A stretch of 64,000 bases of DNA, taken from contig CALSQF010000006.1 of assembly GCA_943788425.1 (NCBI GenBank), positions 372,001-436,000 of the forward strand. The letters run 5' to 3'. Source of the DNA: an uncultured Planktomarina sp. (GTDB lineage Bacteria; Pseudomonadota; Alphaproteobacteria; Rhodobacterales; Rhodobacteraceae). The notes under the pieces are model-generated. The model was given only the letters and a program-made list of their open reading frames with translations. It searched no databases and had not been told where the DNA came from. Shown in pieces: positions 50,305 to 60,035 of this stretch. Numbering within the stretch: position 1 is the stretch's first letter; each line of letters begins with the position of its first letter. The translations under genes were made by a program, and so were the position numbers.

Positions 50305-51699
50305 TCACCCCACTTGATAGGGCAGGATGCCACGCAGATCTGGATCCACCTGTAAATTGCGCTCCAGCGGCGGCACGGAGCGTTGGTGGCAATTGCGGCG
50401 CTCACAGATTCGGCAGGAAATGCCAATGGGCTCGACCTGGGCGTTCACGCTTGTGTCGAGTCCGTCCGCATAGACCAAAGAACCCGCGTGCCGCATTTCG
50501 CATCCCAATCCGATCGCGTAGCGCCGCACGGGCGCGCCCCATGCCCCGCCGGATTTGCTCACATCCCGCGCCAAGCAGAAATAGCGTTTCCCGTCGGGTG
50601 TCTCGGCCATTTGCCGCAAAAACTGTCCCGGGGTTTCAAACGCGCGATGCACATTCCAAAGCGGACATGCACCGCCAAAGCGTGCGAATTGCAAAGAGGT
50701 GGCTGAATGGCGCTTGGTAATCGTGCCGGCCTGATCGACACGGACAAAAAAGAAGGGCAATCCCTTTTGCCCGCTGCGTTGTAACGTGGAGAGGCGATGG
50801 GCGACCTGTTCGATGCTGGCTCCAAACTTCCCGGCCAATTGCTCCAGGTCATGTCGCAAATCCTGTGCGGCAGACAAAAAGGCGACATAGGGCATGAGGC
50901 TGGCCCCTGCATAGTAATTGGCCAAGCCCAATTTCGCGATGTCGCGGGCGGCGGGTGAATGAAATTTGGCAAAGTCCAAAGTGGCATCCAGCAGATCGTT
51001 TTGCGTCAGCAGGGCAAGTTGGATCAGGAGTTGAAAAGTCGCGGTGGGCCCGGGCAGATGCGCGGAAAGGGTTAGAATTTTGCTTTCTGGCTCGTAGCTG
51101 CGTAGGGCTGGACCTCCGCTGCGCCGCAACGTCACGCCATGGGCTTCAAGCCTGGCAATCGCATGGGCCTGGATGCTGCCTTTAGCGTCGGCGGCGAAGC
51201 GCTCCGCAGCGCGGTCCACGGCATCAATATAGTTGTCACAATAGTGGAAAAAGTCTCGAACCTCTTCCCAAGGGCTGGATTGTAGGCGGCTGTCGGCGCG
51301 GCCGAGGGCCTCATCCAGAGATGCGAGCCGCTCATGGGTTTCCCGATAGGCCCGATGCAGCTGCAAGAACGCGCGCGCCAATCCGGGAGCGTTGTTGGCG
51401 GCCATGCGGATATCGGCCAGATGCGGTGCATCGGCGCCAAAGATCGGATCAGTGGCCGCTTCGCGCATATCGCTGACCAATCGTGCGTTGTCGCCTGACA
51501 CAAGTTCGGTGACGTCAAAACCAAAGACATCAGCCAAAGCGAGAATCACCGCCGCAGACACTGGGCGGTTGTTGTTTTCCATTTGATTGAGATAGGGCAG
51601 CGAGACTTCGAGCCGCTCGGAAAATTCCCGCTGGGTGAGATCAACCTTGCGCCGTAATTCGCGCAGTTTCGTGCCGGCATAGAGTTTTTGTTTGGCCAT
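50305..51699 (-). CDS. pccR: Short-chain fatty acyl-CoA regulator PccR (ScfR family)
   Basis: A 464-residue regulator. The N-terminal XRE helix-turn-helix (KLRELRRKVDLTQREFSERLEVSLPYLNQMENN, about 12-44) is followed by an IrrE-like middle part and a C-terminal ScfR domain with CRICERRNCHQRSVPPLERN. PccR of Rhodobacter sphaeroides activates propionyl-CoA carboxylase genes and binds TTTGCAAA repeats. Here pccB lies about 1.4 kb away, separated by an MFS gene. A TTTGCAAA copy (51722-51729) lies directly upstream of its start, consistent with self-regulation. Confidence 0.87.
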   Translation of the reverse strand: MAKQKLYAGTKLRELRRKVDLTQREFSERLEVSLPYLNQMENNNRPVSAAVILALADVFGFDVTELVSGDNARLVSDMREAATDPIFGADAPHLADIRMAANNAPGLARAFLQLHRAYRETHERLASLDEALGRADSRLQSSPWEEVRDFFHYCDNYIDAVDRAAERFAADAKGSIQAHAIARLEAHGVTLRRSGGPALRSYEPESKILTLSAHLPGPTATFQLLIQLALLTQNDLLDATLDFAKFHSPAARDIAKLGLANYYAGASLMPYVAFLSAAQDLRHDLEQLAGKFGASIEQVAHRLSTLQRSGQKGLPFFFVRVDQAGTITKRHSATSLQFARFGGACPLWNVHRAFETPGQFLRQMAETPDGKRYFCLARDVSKSGGAWGAPVRRYAIGLGCEMRHAGSLVYADGLDTSVNAQVEPIGISCRICERRNCHQRSVPPLERNLQVDPDLRGILPYQVG

Positions 51700-51730
51700 G
51701 GGAACCTGCTAGCATAGCAAGTTTGCAAAC

Positions 51731-52960
51731 TCAACTTTGCGGGTTTGCGATTTCAAGATCATGGGTGCGTTTGATCACATAAGTGATGGTCAAAATGGAC
51801 AGGCTGGTGGTGGCGAGCATGATCAGCAGCAGGGGCAAAGCGCCGGTCCCGGGGACCAATATGGCCCCGGTGCCGATTGCGATCAATGCGCCGCCGCCGG
51901 TGTTGATTGTGCCGCCAATGCCAGAGGCGGAGCCGGCCAAATGCGGCCGAACGGACATCATGCCCGCCGTGGCGTTCGGCAGAACCATACCATTGCCAAG
52001 GCCCATAAAGCAGACACAGCCAAAGAAGGAAATCGGTTGCGCGTCAGTGAAGAGGAACAAGCTGATGCTCAGGACCAATCCCAGGCAGGTTAAAATCGTG
52101 CCGATTAGCACCATTCGGTTGACCCCCAGCGCGTTTGAGAAACGCCCTGATATGCCATTCCCAACGATATAGCCCAATGAAGGCGCGCCGAGGTAAAATC
52201 CCAAAGCGGCAGGCGATAGGCCAAATATTTCACGGCCAACATAGGCGCCGCCGCCCAGATAGGCGAAATAGGCACCCGCGCTGAAGCTGGCGGTTAGGCA
52301 ATAACCCCAAAAGCGACGAGACTTCAGGAGCTCAGGATAGGCGCGAAACTGCTCTGCCATTGAGCTGGTTTGATGCAGATTGGTCTCGCCCATGTCCAAA
52401 TAGGTCAGGGCAAAGACAAAAATGCCAACGCCGAGCAGGAGCCAAAAACTCGCCACCCAACCAAATTGTGCCTCTAAGCCACCGCCCATTGCGGGTCCGA
52501 TGAGGGGTAAGATGGCCATGCCCATTGTGACGTATCCCAGCACGGAAGCTGCTTGATCTTGGCTGCAGGTGTCGCGAATCGCCGCTCGGGACAGAACCAG
52601 GCCGGTGACCACAACCGCTTGCAGTAAGCGGCAGACCAGAAAAACCTCAAAAGAGGGAGCAATAATGCAGCCCAATGAGGCGCTGCAAAAAATGGCTAAG
52701 GCGACCATGACCACGGGCCGGCGTCCGTAGCGATCCGACAGCGGGCCGACAAAGAGTTGGAATACCGCATTCATTGCCAAATACAGACTCACGGAGAGTG
52801 TGGCGTTGGCGTAGCTGACATTGAACGTCTGTGCCATTGAGGGCAGTGACGGTAGAAAGATGCTGAGACCGAGAGCGCCGACTGCCGAGAGGCAAATCAG
52901 TGTGAAGATGCTGGGCGGTGTGGAATTGTTCAAGAACTTGGAGCGGGAATGACTACTCAT
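51731..52960 (-). CDS. MFS drug-resistance-type transporter (Bcr/CflA family)
   Basis: A 409-residue major facilitator with 12 hydrophobic segments. The loop 2-3 motif GPLSDRYGRRPVVM and the motif-C-like VLSRAAIRDTCSQDQAASVLGYVTMGMAILPLIGPAMGG match Bcr/CflA efflux pumps. It is transcribed away from pccB and towards pccR, 31 bp from the pccR start. Its presence between pccR and pccB is unusual; in R. sphaeroides the two genes are, as I recall, adjacent. The exported compound is unknown. Confidence 0.9.
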   Translation of the reverse strand: MSSHSRSKFLNNSTPPSIFTLICLSAVGALGLSIFLPSLPSMAQTFNVSYANATLSVSLYLAMNAVFQLFVGPLSDRYGRRPVVMVALAIFCSASLGCIIAPSFEVFLVCRLLQAVVVTGLVLSRAAIRDTCSQDQAASVLGYVTMGMAILPLIGPAMGGGLEAQFGWVASFWLLLGVGIFVFALTYLDMGETNLHQTSSMAEQFRAYPELLKSRRFWGYCLTASFSAGAYFAYLGGGAYVGREIFGLSPAALGFYLGAPSLGYIVGNGISGRFSNALGVNRMVLIGTILTCLGLVLSISLFLFTDAQPISFFGCVCFMGLGNGMVLPNATAGMMSVRPHLAGSASGIGGTINTGGGALIAIGTGAILVPGTGALPLLLIMLATTSLSILTITYVIKRTHDLEIANPQS

Positions 52961-53000
52961 TATAAATCGCTATCGACGGCTGATGGGCTTGTCCAGACTC

Positions 53001-53048
53001 TTTGCAATTATTCAATTATTCAGATTAAGGCCGCAAAATATTTGCAAA
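53001..53048. promoter_or_regulatory. PccR-type binding motifs in pccB / MFS divergent promoter
   Basis: TTTGCAAT (53001-53008) and a perfect TTTGCAAA (53041-53048) lie 40 bp apart in the 151-bp divergent region; the second is preceded by GCCGCAAA with a 3-bp gap. The published PccR motif is a TTTGCAAA direct pair with a 4-bp gap, so this is a near match. It suggests propionyl-CoA control of pccB and perhaps of the MFS gene. Confidence 0.55.
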
Positions 53049-53111
53049 TATTCCAAATTCGACTTCGCTTTGTTGGCTCAGGAGGCTATTGTCCCATAAA
53101 GAGGATCTGCC

Positions 53112-54644
53112 ATGACGAATATTTTGAACGAATTACAAAGCCGGCGTGATGTTGTACGGATGGGCGGCGGCCAGCGCCGGATTGATGCGCAGCATGCGAA
53201 GGGAAAACTCACCGCGCGCGAACGGATTGATTTGCTGCTAGATGAGGGGAGTTTTGAAGAATTTGATATGTTCAAAGCCCACCGCTGCGTCGATTTCGGC
53301 ATGCAAGAGCAAACCTATCCCGGTGATGGTGTGGTCACGGGGTGGGGCACGGTCAACGGGCGGATGGTCTATGTCTATAGCCAAGATTTCACTGTTTTTG
53401 GGGGCTCATTGTCAGAAACACATGCGGAGAAAATTTGTAAGATCATGGATATGGCGATGCAAAATGGGGCGCCGGTGATCGGATTGAACGACTCTGGTGG
53501 CGCACGGATTCAAGAGGGCGTTGCCTCTTTGGCCGGTTACGCAGAGGTGTTTCAACGCAATGTCATGGCCTCTGGCGTGGTGCCACAAATCAGCGTCATC
53601 ATGGGCCCCTGTGCCGGTGGCGCGGTCTATTCGCCGGCGATGACTGATTTCATTTTCATGGTCAAAGACAGCAGCTATATGTTTGTGACCGGTCCCGATG
53701 TGGTCAAAACGGTGACCAATGAGGTGGTGACCGCCGAAGAGCTGGGTGGAGCTGTCACTCATACGAAGAAATCTTCCGTGGCGGATGGGGCCTTTGAAAA
53801 TGATGTTGAGGCGCTGACGGAAGTTCGGCGGCTGGTGGATTTTTTGCCGCTCAACAATCGTGAGAAACCACCTGTCCGGCCATTCTTTGACGATCCGCTT
53901 CGCGTGGATAACAGTTTGGACACTTTGATTCCGGCCAATGCAAACCAGCCTTATGATATGAAAGAGCTGATTCTTAAAATTGCGGATGAAGGTGATTTTT
54001 ATGAGATCCAAGAGGAATTTGCCAAAAATATCCTCACCGGCTTTATTCGCATGGAAGGCTCGACCGTCGGGGTCGTGGCCAATCAGCCAACGGTTTTGGC
54101 CGGTTGTTTGGACATTGATGCCAGCCGCAAGGCTGCGCGTTTTGTGCGGTTTTGTGATGCATTTGAAATCCCAATCCTTACCCTTGTGGACGTGCCGGGC
54201 TTTTTGCCCGGAACAGGTCAGGAATATGGCGGCGTGATTAAGCATGGGGCCAAACTGTTGTTTGCCTATGGTGAGGCCACCGTGCCAAAAGTGACGGTCA
54301 TCACGCGTAAAGCCTATGGCGGCGCCTATGATGTGATGGCCTCCAAACATCTGCGCGGAGATTTCAACTACGCTTGGCCTACAGCGGAGATCGCCGTGAT
54401 GGGCGCCAAAGGGGCGACAGAGATCATCCATCGCGCAGATCTGGGTGATGTGGCAAAGATTGCGCAGCACACGAAAGACTATGAAGAACGCTTTGCCAAT
54501 CCTTTTGTTGCTGCGGAAAAAGGTTTTATCGACGATGTGATCATGCCCGCATCCACCCGTCGCCGGGTGTGCCGAGCATTTGCTAGTTTGCGTGGAAAAT
54601 CTCTGAAAAATCCGTGGAAAAAACATGACAATATTCCACTTTAA
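53112..54644 (+). CDS. pccB: Propionyl-CoA carboxylase beta subunit (carboxyltransferase)
   Basis: A 510-residue carboxyltransferase that moves CO2 from carboxybiotin to propionyl-CoA, giving methylmalonyl-CoA. The two crotonase-like halves are visible: [24 protein letters not shown] with [16 protein letters not shown] (N-half, about 134-185) and [20 protein letters not shown] with [11 protein letters not shown] (C-half, about 360-415), forming the oxyanion holes. GAGGATCTGCC precedes the ATG. It works with PccA (55272) in the cytosol, and odd-chain fatty acids, DMSP and branched amino acids supply its substrate. Confidence 0.96.
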   Translation: MTNILNELQSRRDVVRMGGGQRRIDAQHAKGKLTARERIDLLLDEGSFEEFDMFKAHRCVDFGMQEQTYPGDGVVTGWGTVNGRMVYVYSQDFTVFGGSLSETHAEKICKIMDMAMQNGAPVIGLNDSGGARIQEGVASLAGYAEVFQRNVMASGVVPQISVIMGPCAGGAVYSPAMTDFIFMVKDSSYMFVTGPDVVKTVTNEVVTAEELGGAVTHTKKSSVADGAFENDVEALTEVRRLVDFLPLNNREKPPVRPFFDDPLRVDNSLDTLIPANANQPYDMKELILKIADEGDFYEIQEEFAKNILTGFIRMEGSTVGVVANQPTVLAGCLDIDASRKAARFVRFCDAFEIPILTLVDVPGFLPGTGQEYGGVIKHGAKLLFAYGEATVPKVTVITRKAYGGAYDVMASKHLRGDFNYAWPTAEIAVMGAKGATEIIHRADLGDVAKIAQHTKDYEERFANPFVAAEKGFIDDVIMPASTRRRVCRAFASLRGKSLKNPWKKHDNIPL

Positions 54645-54662
54645 GGTCGAAGAGAGCCAATA

Positions 54663-55022
54663 ATGGAAAAACACCGAGGGTTTCCCGGCCGTCTTCCCGG
54701 TACGGATGCGCAATTTACCATTCGGCGCGCGAGCAAGAATGGGGCAACAAAAATCATCAGGCGTGAGCGCTATGCCGACCGTCGCCCCCCAGATCGGCGC
54801 GCTGATGAGGCATTTTTGCGGGCTTTGATTGAGTATTTTGGAGAGGAGCCCTTTGAACGGGGCAACCTTGATGGGGGCCGTCTGTCCTGGTTGTTTGAGC
54901 GTGAAGTCATTCCCGCGCAGGATGAATTTGATCCTGAATCTTATGTGGCTTTGCTGCGGGTGGATCTGAAAAAAGCGCAAGCGAGCTTTCCACAAATTTT
55001 TGTCGAAGGGTGGTCGGCGTGA
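54663..55022 (+). CDS. Small conserved-looking protein between pccB and pccA
   Basis: A 119-residue soluble protein with no domain I can name. The N-half is basic (FPGRLPGTDAQFTIRRASKNGATKIIRRERYADRRPPDRR) and the C-half acidic (FGEEPFERGNLDG, DEFDPESYVALLRVDLKKA). No signal or membrane segment. It starts 19 bp after pccB; similar small genes occur at this place in other Rhodobacteraceae, which suggests a role linked to the carboxylase. Function unknown. Confidence 0.7.
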   Translation: MEKHRGFPGRLPGTDAQFTIRRASKNGATKIIRRERYADRRPPDRRADEAFLRALIEYFGEEPFERGNLDGGRLSWLFEREVIPAQDEFDPESYVALLRVDLKKAQASFPQIFVEGWSA

Positions 55023-55185
55023 ATCTGCCGGGTTGCATAGGGTTTTTTGCGCGGCTTTGTGCCCAGTGCTTGGGAAGAGCCGGTACTGCCCTTGGCCTAC
55101 AAAGCTTCGTGCGTCACAATCTGGGTGTCAGAGTTTTAAAAACCTTTGCATTGGTTTTGAAAACATATCGACCCTTTCTTTCCTT

Positions 55186-55222
55186 AACCGGTTCTGGCCT
55201 TGGCCAGCGCCGGTTCTTTTTT
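55186..55222 (+). terminator. Rho-independent terminator directly before pccA
   Basis: Outer arms AACCGG (55186-55191) and CCGGTT (55210-55215), inner arms CTGGCC (55194-55199) and GGCCAG (55202-55207), followed by CTTTTTT. The structure is strong. It lies within a 249-bp non-coding stretch (55023-55271) that also contains TTTGCATT (55145-55152), similar to a PccR half-site. An open frame here (55010-55279) has no supporting features. pccA would need its own promoter or conditional read-through. Confidence 0.8.
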
Positions 55223-55271
55223 ACGCGCAGCTTTTTTGCAGTGAGGTGCGCGCGCCGAGAAGGATTCCTCA

Positions 55272-57269
55272 ATGTTTGAAAAGATATTAATTGCCAACCG
55301 GGGCGAAATCGCTTGCCGTGTGATCAAAACAGCCAAGGCGATGGGGATCAAAACTGTGGCGATTTATTCCGATGCGGATGCCCAGGCGTTGCATGTGCAA
55401 ATGGCGGATGAGGCGGTGCATATCGGTCCTTCGCCCGCGAATCAGTCTTACATTGTGATTGAAAAAGTCATGGAGGCGATCCGGAAAACTGGGGTGCAAG
55501 CGGTGCATCCTGGCTACGGGTTTTTGTCAGAGAATCGACTGTTTGCTGAGGCATTGGAGGCTGAAGGCGTGGCTTTTATTGGCCCCCCTGCCTCTGCTAT
55601 TGAAAGTATGGGAGATAAAATCACCTCTAAAAAATTGGCGAAGGAAGCCGGGGTAAGCACAGTCCCGGGTTATATGGGTCTGATTGCAGATGCGGATGAA
55701 GCGGTGAAGATCGCACAAGAGGTTGGATATCCGGTGATGCTCAAAGCCAGCGCTGGTGGCGGTGGCAAGGGCATGCGCATTGCATGGAATGATGCGGAGG
55801 CGCGCGAGGGTTTCCAATCGTCCAAGAATGAAGCGGCCAGCAGCTTTGGAGATGACCGGATTTTCATCGAAAAATTCGTCACCCAACCCCGGCACATTGA
55901 AATCCAAGTTCTGGCGGATGGCCATGGCAATTGCATCTATCTCAATGAGCGCGAATGTTCCATCCAGCGGCGCAACCAAAAAGTGATTGAAGAGGCCCCG
56001 AGTCCTTTTCTCACGCCTGAAGTGCGCAAAGCAATGGGCGCGCAATCTTGTACATTGGCTCAAGCGGTCGGCTATACCAGTGCAGGTACGGTGGAATTTA
56101 TCGTCGACAGCGCGCAGAACTTCTATTTTCTTGAAATGAACACCCGCTTGCAGGTCGAGCATCCTGTGACAGAGTTGATAACTGGGGTGGATCTGGTGGA
56201 GCAGATGATCCGTGTCGCCAACGGTGAGGTGCTCTCCATTAGCCAAGAGGACGTGAAAATTAACGGTTGGGCGCTTGAAAGCCGACTCTATGCGGAAGAC
56301 CCTTATCGGGGATTTTTGCCCTCAATTGGTCGCCTGACAAGATATCGTCCGCCGGCTGAGAGCCGCAGCACGACCGCCGCCGTACGCAATGACACGGGTG
56401 TTTATGAGGGTGGAGAAATTTCCATGTTCTACGATCCGATGATTGCCAAGCTTTGCACCTGGGCACCAGACCGTCCGGCGGTCATCGCGCAGATGCGCAA
56501 TGCGCTGGACGCCTTTGAGGTAGAGGGCATTGGTCACAATATTCCTTTCCTATCTGCCGTTATGGATCACCCGAAATTTTGTGCCGGAAATATCACAACG
56601 GCATTTATTGAGGAGGAATATCCAGACGGGTTTCATGGGGTCGGTTTGCCACAAGAGACGCTCAAAATAGTCGGCGCCTGCGCGGCGGCGATGTATCGTT
56701 TAGGTGAAATTCGCCGTACGAAAGTCTCTGGTCGAATGGATAATCACGAGCGCCGGGTTCGGGATGATTGGGTTGTTGGTATTCAGGGCCATGAGTTTCC
56801 CGTGACCATTGCAGCAGATCCCAATGGATCCACGGTACACTTTGAAAGCGGCAGCCATAGGGTGGCCAGTGATTGGACACCGGGTAAGCCTCTGGCTTTG
56901 ATGAATGTCGATGGCGTTGATATCGCGTTAAAGGTTAAGAAATGCCCCAGCGGGTATCGAATTCGATTCCGTGGGGCTGATATGCGCGTGACCGTGCGCA
57001 GTCCGCGTCAGGCGGAGCTGGCCCAATTGATGATCGAGAAAGTAGCGCCGGATACCTCTAAATTATTGCTCTGCCCCATGCCGGGCTTGATCGTCAAAGT
57101 CGATGTGGCGGTCGGCGATGAGGTGCAAGAGGGGCAAACGCTCTGTACGGTTGAGGCGATGAAAATGGAAAATATATTGCGGGCCGAGAAGAAAGCTGTG
57201 GTCAGCAAGATACATGCGGCGCCGGGAGACAGCCTGGCCGTGGATGCGATCATCATGGAGTTTGAGTGA
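55272..57269 (+). CDS. pccA: Propionyl-CoA carboxylase alpha subunit (biotin carboxylase / biotin carrier)
   Basis: A 665-residue fusion. Biotin carboxylase ATP-grasp occupies about 1-450 (ILIANRGEIACRVIKTAK, KASAGGGGKGMRIA as the glycine-rich ATP loop, EMNTRLQVEHPVTE). A linker (BT-like) region follows to about 590, and the biotin carrier domain ends the protein with Lys631 in EAMKMEN as the biotin site. It carboxylates biotin using ATP and bicarbonate for PccB. AGAAGGATT precedes the ATG. It lies after a terminator rather than in tight operon with pccB. Confidence 0.96.
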   Translation: MFEKILIANRGEIACRVIKTAKAMGIKTVAIYSDADAQALHVQMADEAVHIGPSPANQSYIVIEKVMEAIRKTGVQAVHPGYGFLSENRLFAEALEAEGVAFIGPPASAIESMGDKITSKKLAKEAGVSTVPGYMGLIADADEAVKIAQEVGYPVMLKASAGGGGKGMRIAWNDAEAREGFQSSKNEAASSFGDDRIFIEKFVTQPRHIEIQVLADGHGNCIYLNERECSIQRRNQKVIEEAPSPFLTPEVRKAMGAQSCTLAQAVGYTSAGTVEFIVDSAQNFYFLEMNTRLQVEHPVTELITGVDLVEQMIRVANGEVLSISQEDVKINGWALESRLYAEDPYRGFLPSIGRLTRYRPPAESRSTTAAVRNDTGVYEGGEISMFYDPMIAKLCTWAPDRPAVIAQMRNALDAFEVEGIGHNIPFLSAVMDHPKFCAGNITTAFIEEEYPDGFHGVGLPQETLKIVGACAAAMYRLGEIRRTKVSGRMDNHERRVRDDWVVGIQGHEFPVTIAADPNGSTVHFESGSHRVASDWTPGKPLALMNVDGVDIALKVKKCPSGYRIRFRGADMRVTVRSPRQAELAQLMIEKVAPDTSKLLLCPMPGLIVKVDVAVGDEVQEGQTLCTVEAMKMENILRAEKKAVVSKIHAAPGDSLAVDAIIMEFE

Positions 57270-57336
57270 GCTTGAACGTCTCAAGCCCGCAGCTGGTGTG
57301 GCCCTTCTTGGGTCTCTCCAAGCATTGCGGAGAGGC

Positions 57337-57783
57337 TCAGGGCTTGCGCATCTCGCGCTGCCGGATGGGCATTTTGTCGATCACCCGGCTCAATTCACGC
57401 ATGTCCCAAGCAAAGGGTTTGCGCAGTTTGATTTTTCCATCCTTGCCAATTAATACCCAATTGAAGCCTTTGGGGTGCAAGGTTTTGCGTAGGGCGGATT
57501 TGGCACTTGGGTCGGTGTCGACCACGATCATGACGTCGCGGTCCTGCAATACAGCTATTTCGGCCTGTAAAAGCGCCATTTGCTGGGCGAAGGTGGGGTC
57601 CAGCGGGCTATCGGCAAAAACGACCCATGGCCGCGCCACCCAGATGACATCTGATAGCTCGACCTCTTTGGCGTTGAAAATATGGGTCGGATCGGAGCGC
57701 CAAATGTTTAAGGTCTCCCCCGCCAAGACTGGTGGGGTGATGGCCAGAAGCCCGAGCCACAAATGGAACACTCTTTTAAACAT
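57337..57783 (-). CDS. DUF4174 domain secreted protein
   Basis: A 148-residue protein with a Sec signal peptide (about 1-21, LAITPPVLA-GETL). The remainder fits DUF4174, whose fold is thioredoxin-like (RPWVVFADSPLDPTF, RDVMIVVDTD, FNWVLIGKDGKIKL) but without a CxxC. AAGGAGATATC precedes the ATG. It lies between pccA and the mutase on the opposite strand, a recurrent position in Rhodobacteraceae. Function unknown. Confidence 0.82.
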   Translation of the reverse strand: MFKRVFHLWLGLLAITPPVLAGETLNIWRSDPTHIFNAKEVELSDVIWVARPWVVFADSPLDPTFAQQMALLQAEIAVLQDRDVMIVVDTDPSAKSALRKTLHPKGFNWVLIGKDGKIKLRKPFAWDMRELSRVIDKMPIRQREMRKP

Positions 57784-57820
57784 GATATCTCCTTCAAGGC
57801 TTTATATAGAGCCTTTGCAC

Positions 57821-57841
57821 GTTCAAGCGAAGGGGTTGAAC
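57821..57841. promoter_or_regulatory. Inverted repeat between DUF4174 and mutase genes
   Basis: GTTCAA (57821-57826), 9 bases, TTGAAC (57836-57841): a perfect 6-bp inverted repeat in the 104-bp divergent gap. It could be an operator for the mutase gene. The binding protein is unknown. Confidence 0.4.
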
Positions 57842-57887
57842 AAAAAATATCGGGGAATATCGACCCGTGGGACAAGGAGCGTTGACA

Positions 57888-60014
57888 ATGACAGATAAGA
57901 CATCCTGGAACGAAATTGCTGATAAAGAGCTGCGCGGTAAGTCATTGGAGACTTTGACTTGGGATACGCTCGAGGGCATCAAGGTGCAGCCGCTCTATAC
58001 GGCTCAGGACGTAAAAGGCTTGGCGCATATAGGCAGCGTGCCAGGACAAGAACCCTACACGCGTGGTGTCAAAGCTACCATGTATGCGGGTCGACCCTGG
58101 ACTATTCGGCAATATGCTGGATTTTCCACAGCTGAGGACTCCAATGCTTTTTACCGGCAAGCGCTCGCGGCCGGGCAGCAAGGGGTTTCGGTGGCTTTTG
58201 ATTTGGCCACCCATCGGGGCTATGACAGCGATCATCCACGCGTCGTCGGCGACGTGGGTAAAGCGGGTGTCGCGATTGACAGTGTAGAGGATATGAAGAT
58301 CCTCTTTGATGGCATCCCATTAGATAATATTTCCGTATCCATGACGATGAATGGTGCAGTGATACCTGTTTTGGCCTCTTTCATCGTAGCCGGTGAAGAG
58401 CAAGGCGTCAGCCGCGCGGCTCTCTCGGGCACGATCCAAAATGATATTCTCAAAGAATTTATGGTGCGCAACACCTATATTTATCCGCCTGAGGCCTCTA
58501 TGCGTATCGTGGCCGATATTATCGAATTTACCGCCCGTGATATGCCGAAGTTCAATTCGATTTCGATCAGCGGTTACCACATGCAAGAGGCTGGGGCTAA
58601 TTTGGTGCAGGAATTGGCTTATACCATTGCAGATGGGCGTGAATATGTGCGCGCGGCGATCGCGCGAGGGATGGATGTGGATGCCTTTGCCGGGCGGCTG
58701 TCGTTTTTCTTTGCCATCGGTATGAATTTCTTTATGGAAGCGGCGAAATTGCGGGCTGCAAGGGTGCTATGGCATCGGGTTATGGCGGAATTTGAGCCAA
58801 AAAATCCCAAATCCAGCATGCTGCGGACTCATTGCCAAACCTCGGGTGTGAGCCTGCAAGAGCAGGATCCATATAACAATATCGTGCGCACGGCTTTTGA
58901 AGCGATGTCGGCGGTTTTGGGCGGTACGCAATCATTGCATACCAACAGTTTTGATGAGGCCATTGCCCTGCCAACGGAAACCTCGGCGCGCATCGCCCGC
59001 AACACCCAGCTTATTTTACAGGAAGAAACTGGGGTGACCAATGTTGTTGATCCGCTGGCCGGTTCTTACTATGTGGAAAAACTCACTGCCGATCTTATTG
59101 ATGAAGCCTGGGCGCTGATCGAAGAGGTTGAGCAGATGGGCGGCATGACCAAAGCCGTGGCGAGCGGCCTACCCAAGCTAAAAATTGAAGAAAGTGCGGC
59201 GCGGCGTCAGGCGATGATTGATCGTGGGGAAGAGGTGATTGTTGGGGTCAACAAATATACCGCTGACAAACAACCCGACATTGAAGTGCGCGATATTGAC
59301 AACAATCAGGTGCGTGAAGCGCAGGTCGTGAAACTCCAATCCATCCGCGCAAGCCGTGATCAATTGGCCTGCGATGCAGCCCTTCTTGAGCTTGGACGGC
59401 GCTGTGTTGAAGGCGGCAATCTTTTAGAAGCAGCTGTTGAAGCAGCACGTCATCGGGCGACGGTGGGGGAAATTTCATTGGCGATGGAGGGCACATTTGG
59501 CCGGCATCGCGCGGAGGTGAAGACATTGGCTGGCGTGTATGGATCTGCCTATGAGGGCGATGAAAGCTTTGAGTCAATTCAGAAGTCTGTGGAAAAATTT
59601 GCGAAAGACGAGGGACGCAGGCCTCGGATGCTCGTGGTGAAAATGGGGCAAGATGGCCATGACCGGGGCGCCAAAGTCATTGCCACGGCCTTTGCCGATA
59701 TTGGCTTTGATGTGGATGTTGGACCCTTGTTTCAAACCCCTGAGGAAGCGGCGCAGGACGCGGTGGACAATGACGTGCATGTGGTGGGTATTTCTAGCCA
59801 AGCAGCGGGTCACAAAACCTTGGCGCCCAAATTGGTCGAGGCATTGAAGGCGGCAGATGCGCAGGAGATTATTGTCGTCTGTGGCGGTGTGATCCCCCAG
59901 CAAGACTACGATTTCCTCAAAGCAGCGGGAGTTGCGGCGATCTTTGGGCCCGGTACAAATATTCCCGATGCGGCCCAGAATGTTTTGGATTTGATCCGAA
60001 AGGCGCGTGTTTAA
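57888..60014 (+). CDS. scpA: Methylmalonyl-CoA mutase
   Basis: A 708-residue adenosylcobalamin enzyme (also called mcm) that turns (R)-methylmalonyl-CoA into succinyl-CoA. The TIM-barrel N-domain has [38 protein letters not shown] and the substrate-binding YHMQEAGAN. The C-terminal B12 domain has DGHDRG with the cobalt-ligating His591, then the usual glycine-rich segments near the end. A single-chain mutase, as in other alphaproteobacteria. AAGGAG (57874-57879) selects ATG 57888 over the longer frame from 57867. It completes the propionate route to the TCA cycle. Confidence 0.96.
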   Translation: MTDKTSWNEIADKELRGKSLETLTWDTLEGIKVQPLYTAQDVKGLAHIGSVPGQEPYTRGVKATMYAGRPWTIRQYAGFSTAEDSNAFYRQALAAGQQGVSVAFDLATHRGYDSDHPRVVGDVGKAGVAIDSVEDMKILFDGIPLDNISVSMTMNGAVIPVLASFIVAGEEQGVSRAALSGTIQNDILKEFMVRNTYIYPPEASMRIVADIIEFTARDMPKFNSISISGYHMQEAGANLVQELAYTIADGREYVRAAIARGMDVDAFAGRLSFFFAIGMNFFMEAAKLRAARVLWHRVMAEFEPKNPKSSMLRTHCQTSGVSLQEQDPYNNIVRTAFEAMSAVLGGTQSLHTNSFDEAIALPTETSARIARNTQLILQEETGVTNVVDPLAGSYYVEKLTADLIDEAWALIEEVEQMGGMTKAVASGLPKLKIEESAARRQAMIDRGEEVIVGVNKYTADKQPDIEVRDIDNNQVREAQVVKLQSIRASRDQLACDAALLELGRRCVEGGNLLEAAVEAARHRATVGEISLAMEGTFGRHRAEVKTLAGVYGSAYEGDESFESIQKSVEKFAKDEGRRPRMLVVKMGQDGHDRGAKVIATAFADIGFDVDVGPLFQTPEEAAQDAVDNDVHVVGISSQAAGHKTLAPKLVEALKAADAQEIIVVCGGVIPQQDYDFLKAAGVAAIFGPGTNIPDAAQNVLDLIRKARV

Positions 60015-60035
60015 AACGCGGCAGAGGGGAATGGT

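Noticed and set aside
51736..51747. Two further TTTGC copies beside the TTTGCAAA before pccR
   Set aside because: They are inside the last codons of the MFS gene and do not have the spacing of a PccR pair.
53412..54995. 527-residue open frame on the minus strand across pccB
   Set aside because: It lies opposite pccB and the small following gene, has no ribosome-binding site or family motifs, and a long antisense frame is expected from the codon bias of pccB.
55010..55279. Open frames in the gap before pccA
   Set aside because: They run through a strong terminator hairpin and lack a ribosome-binding site.
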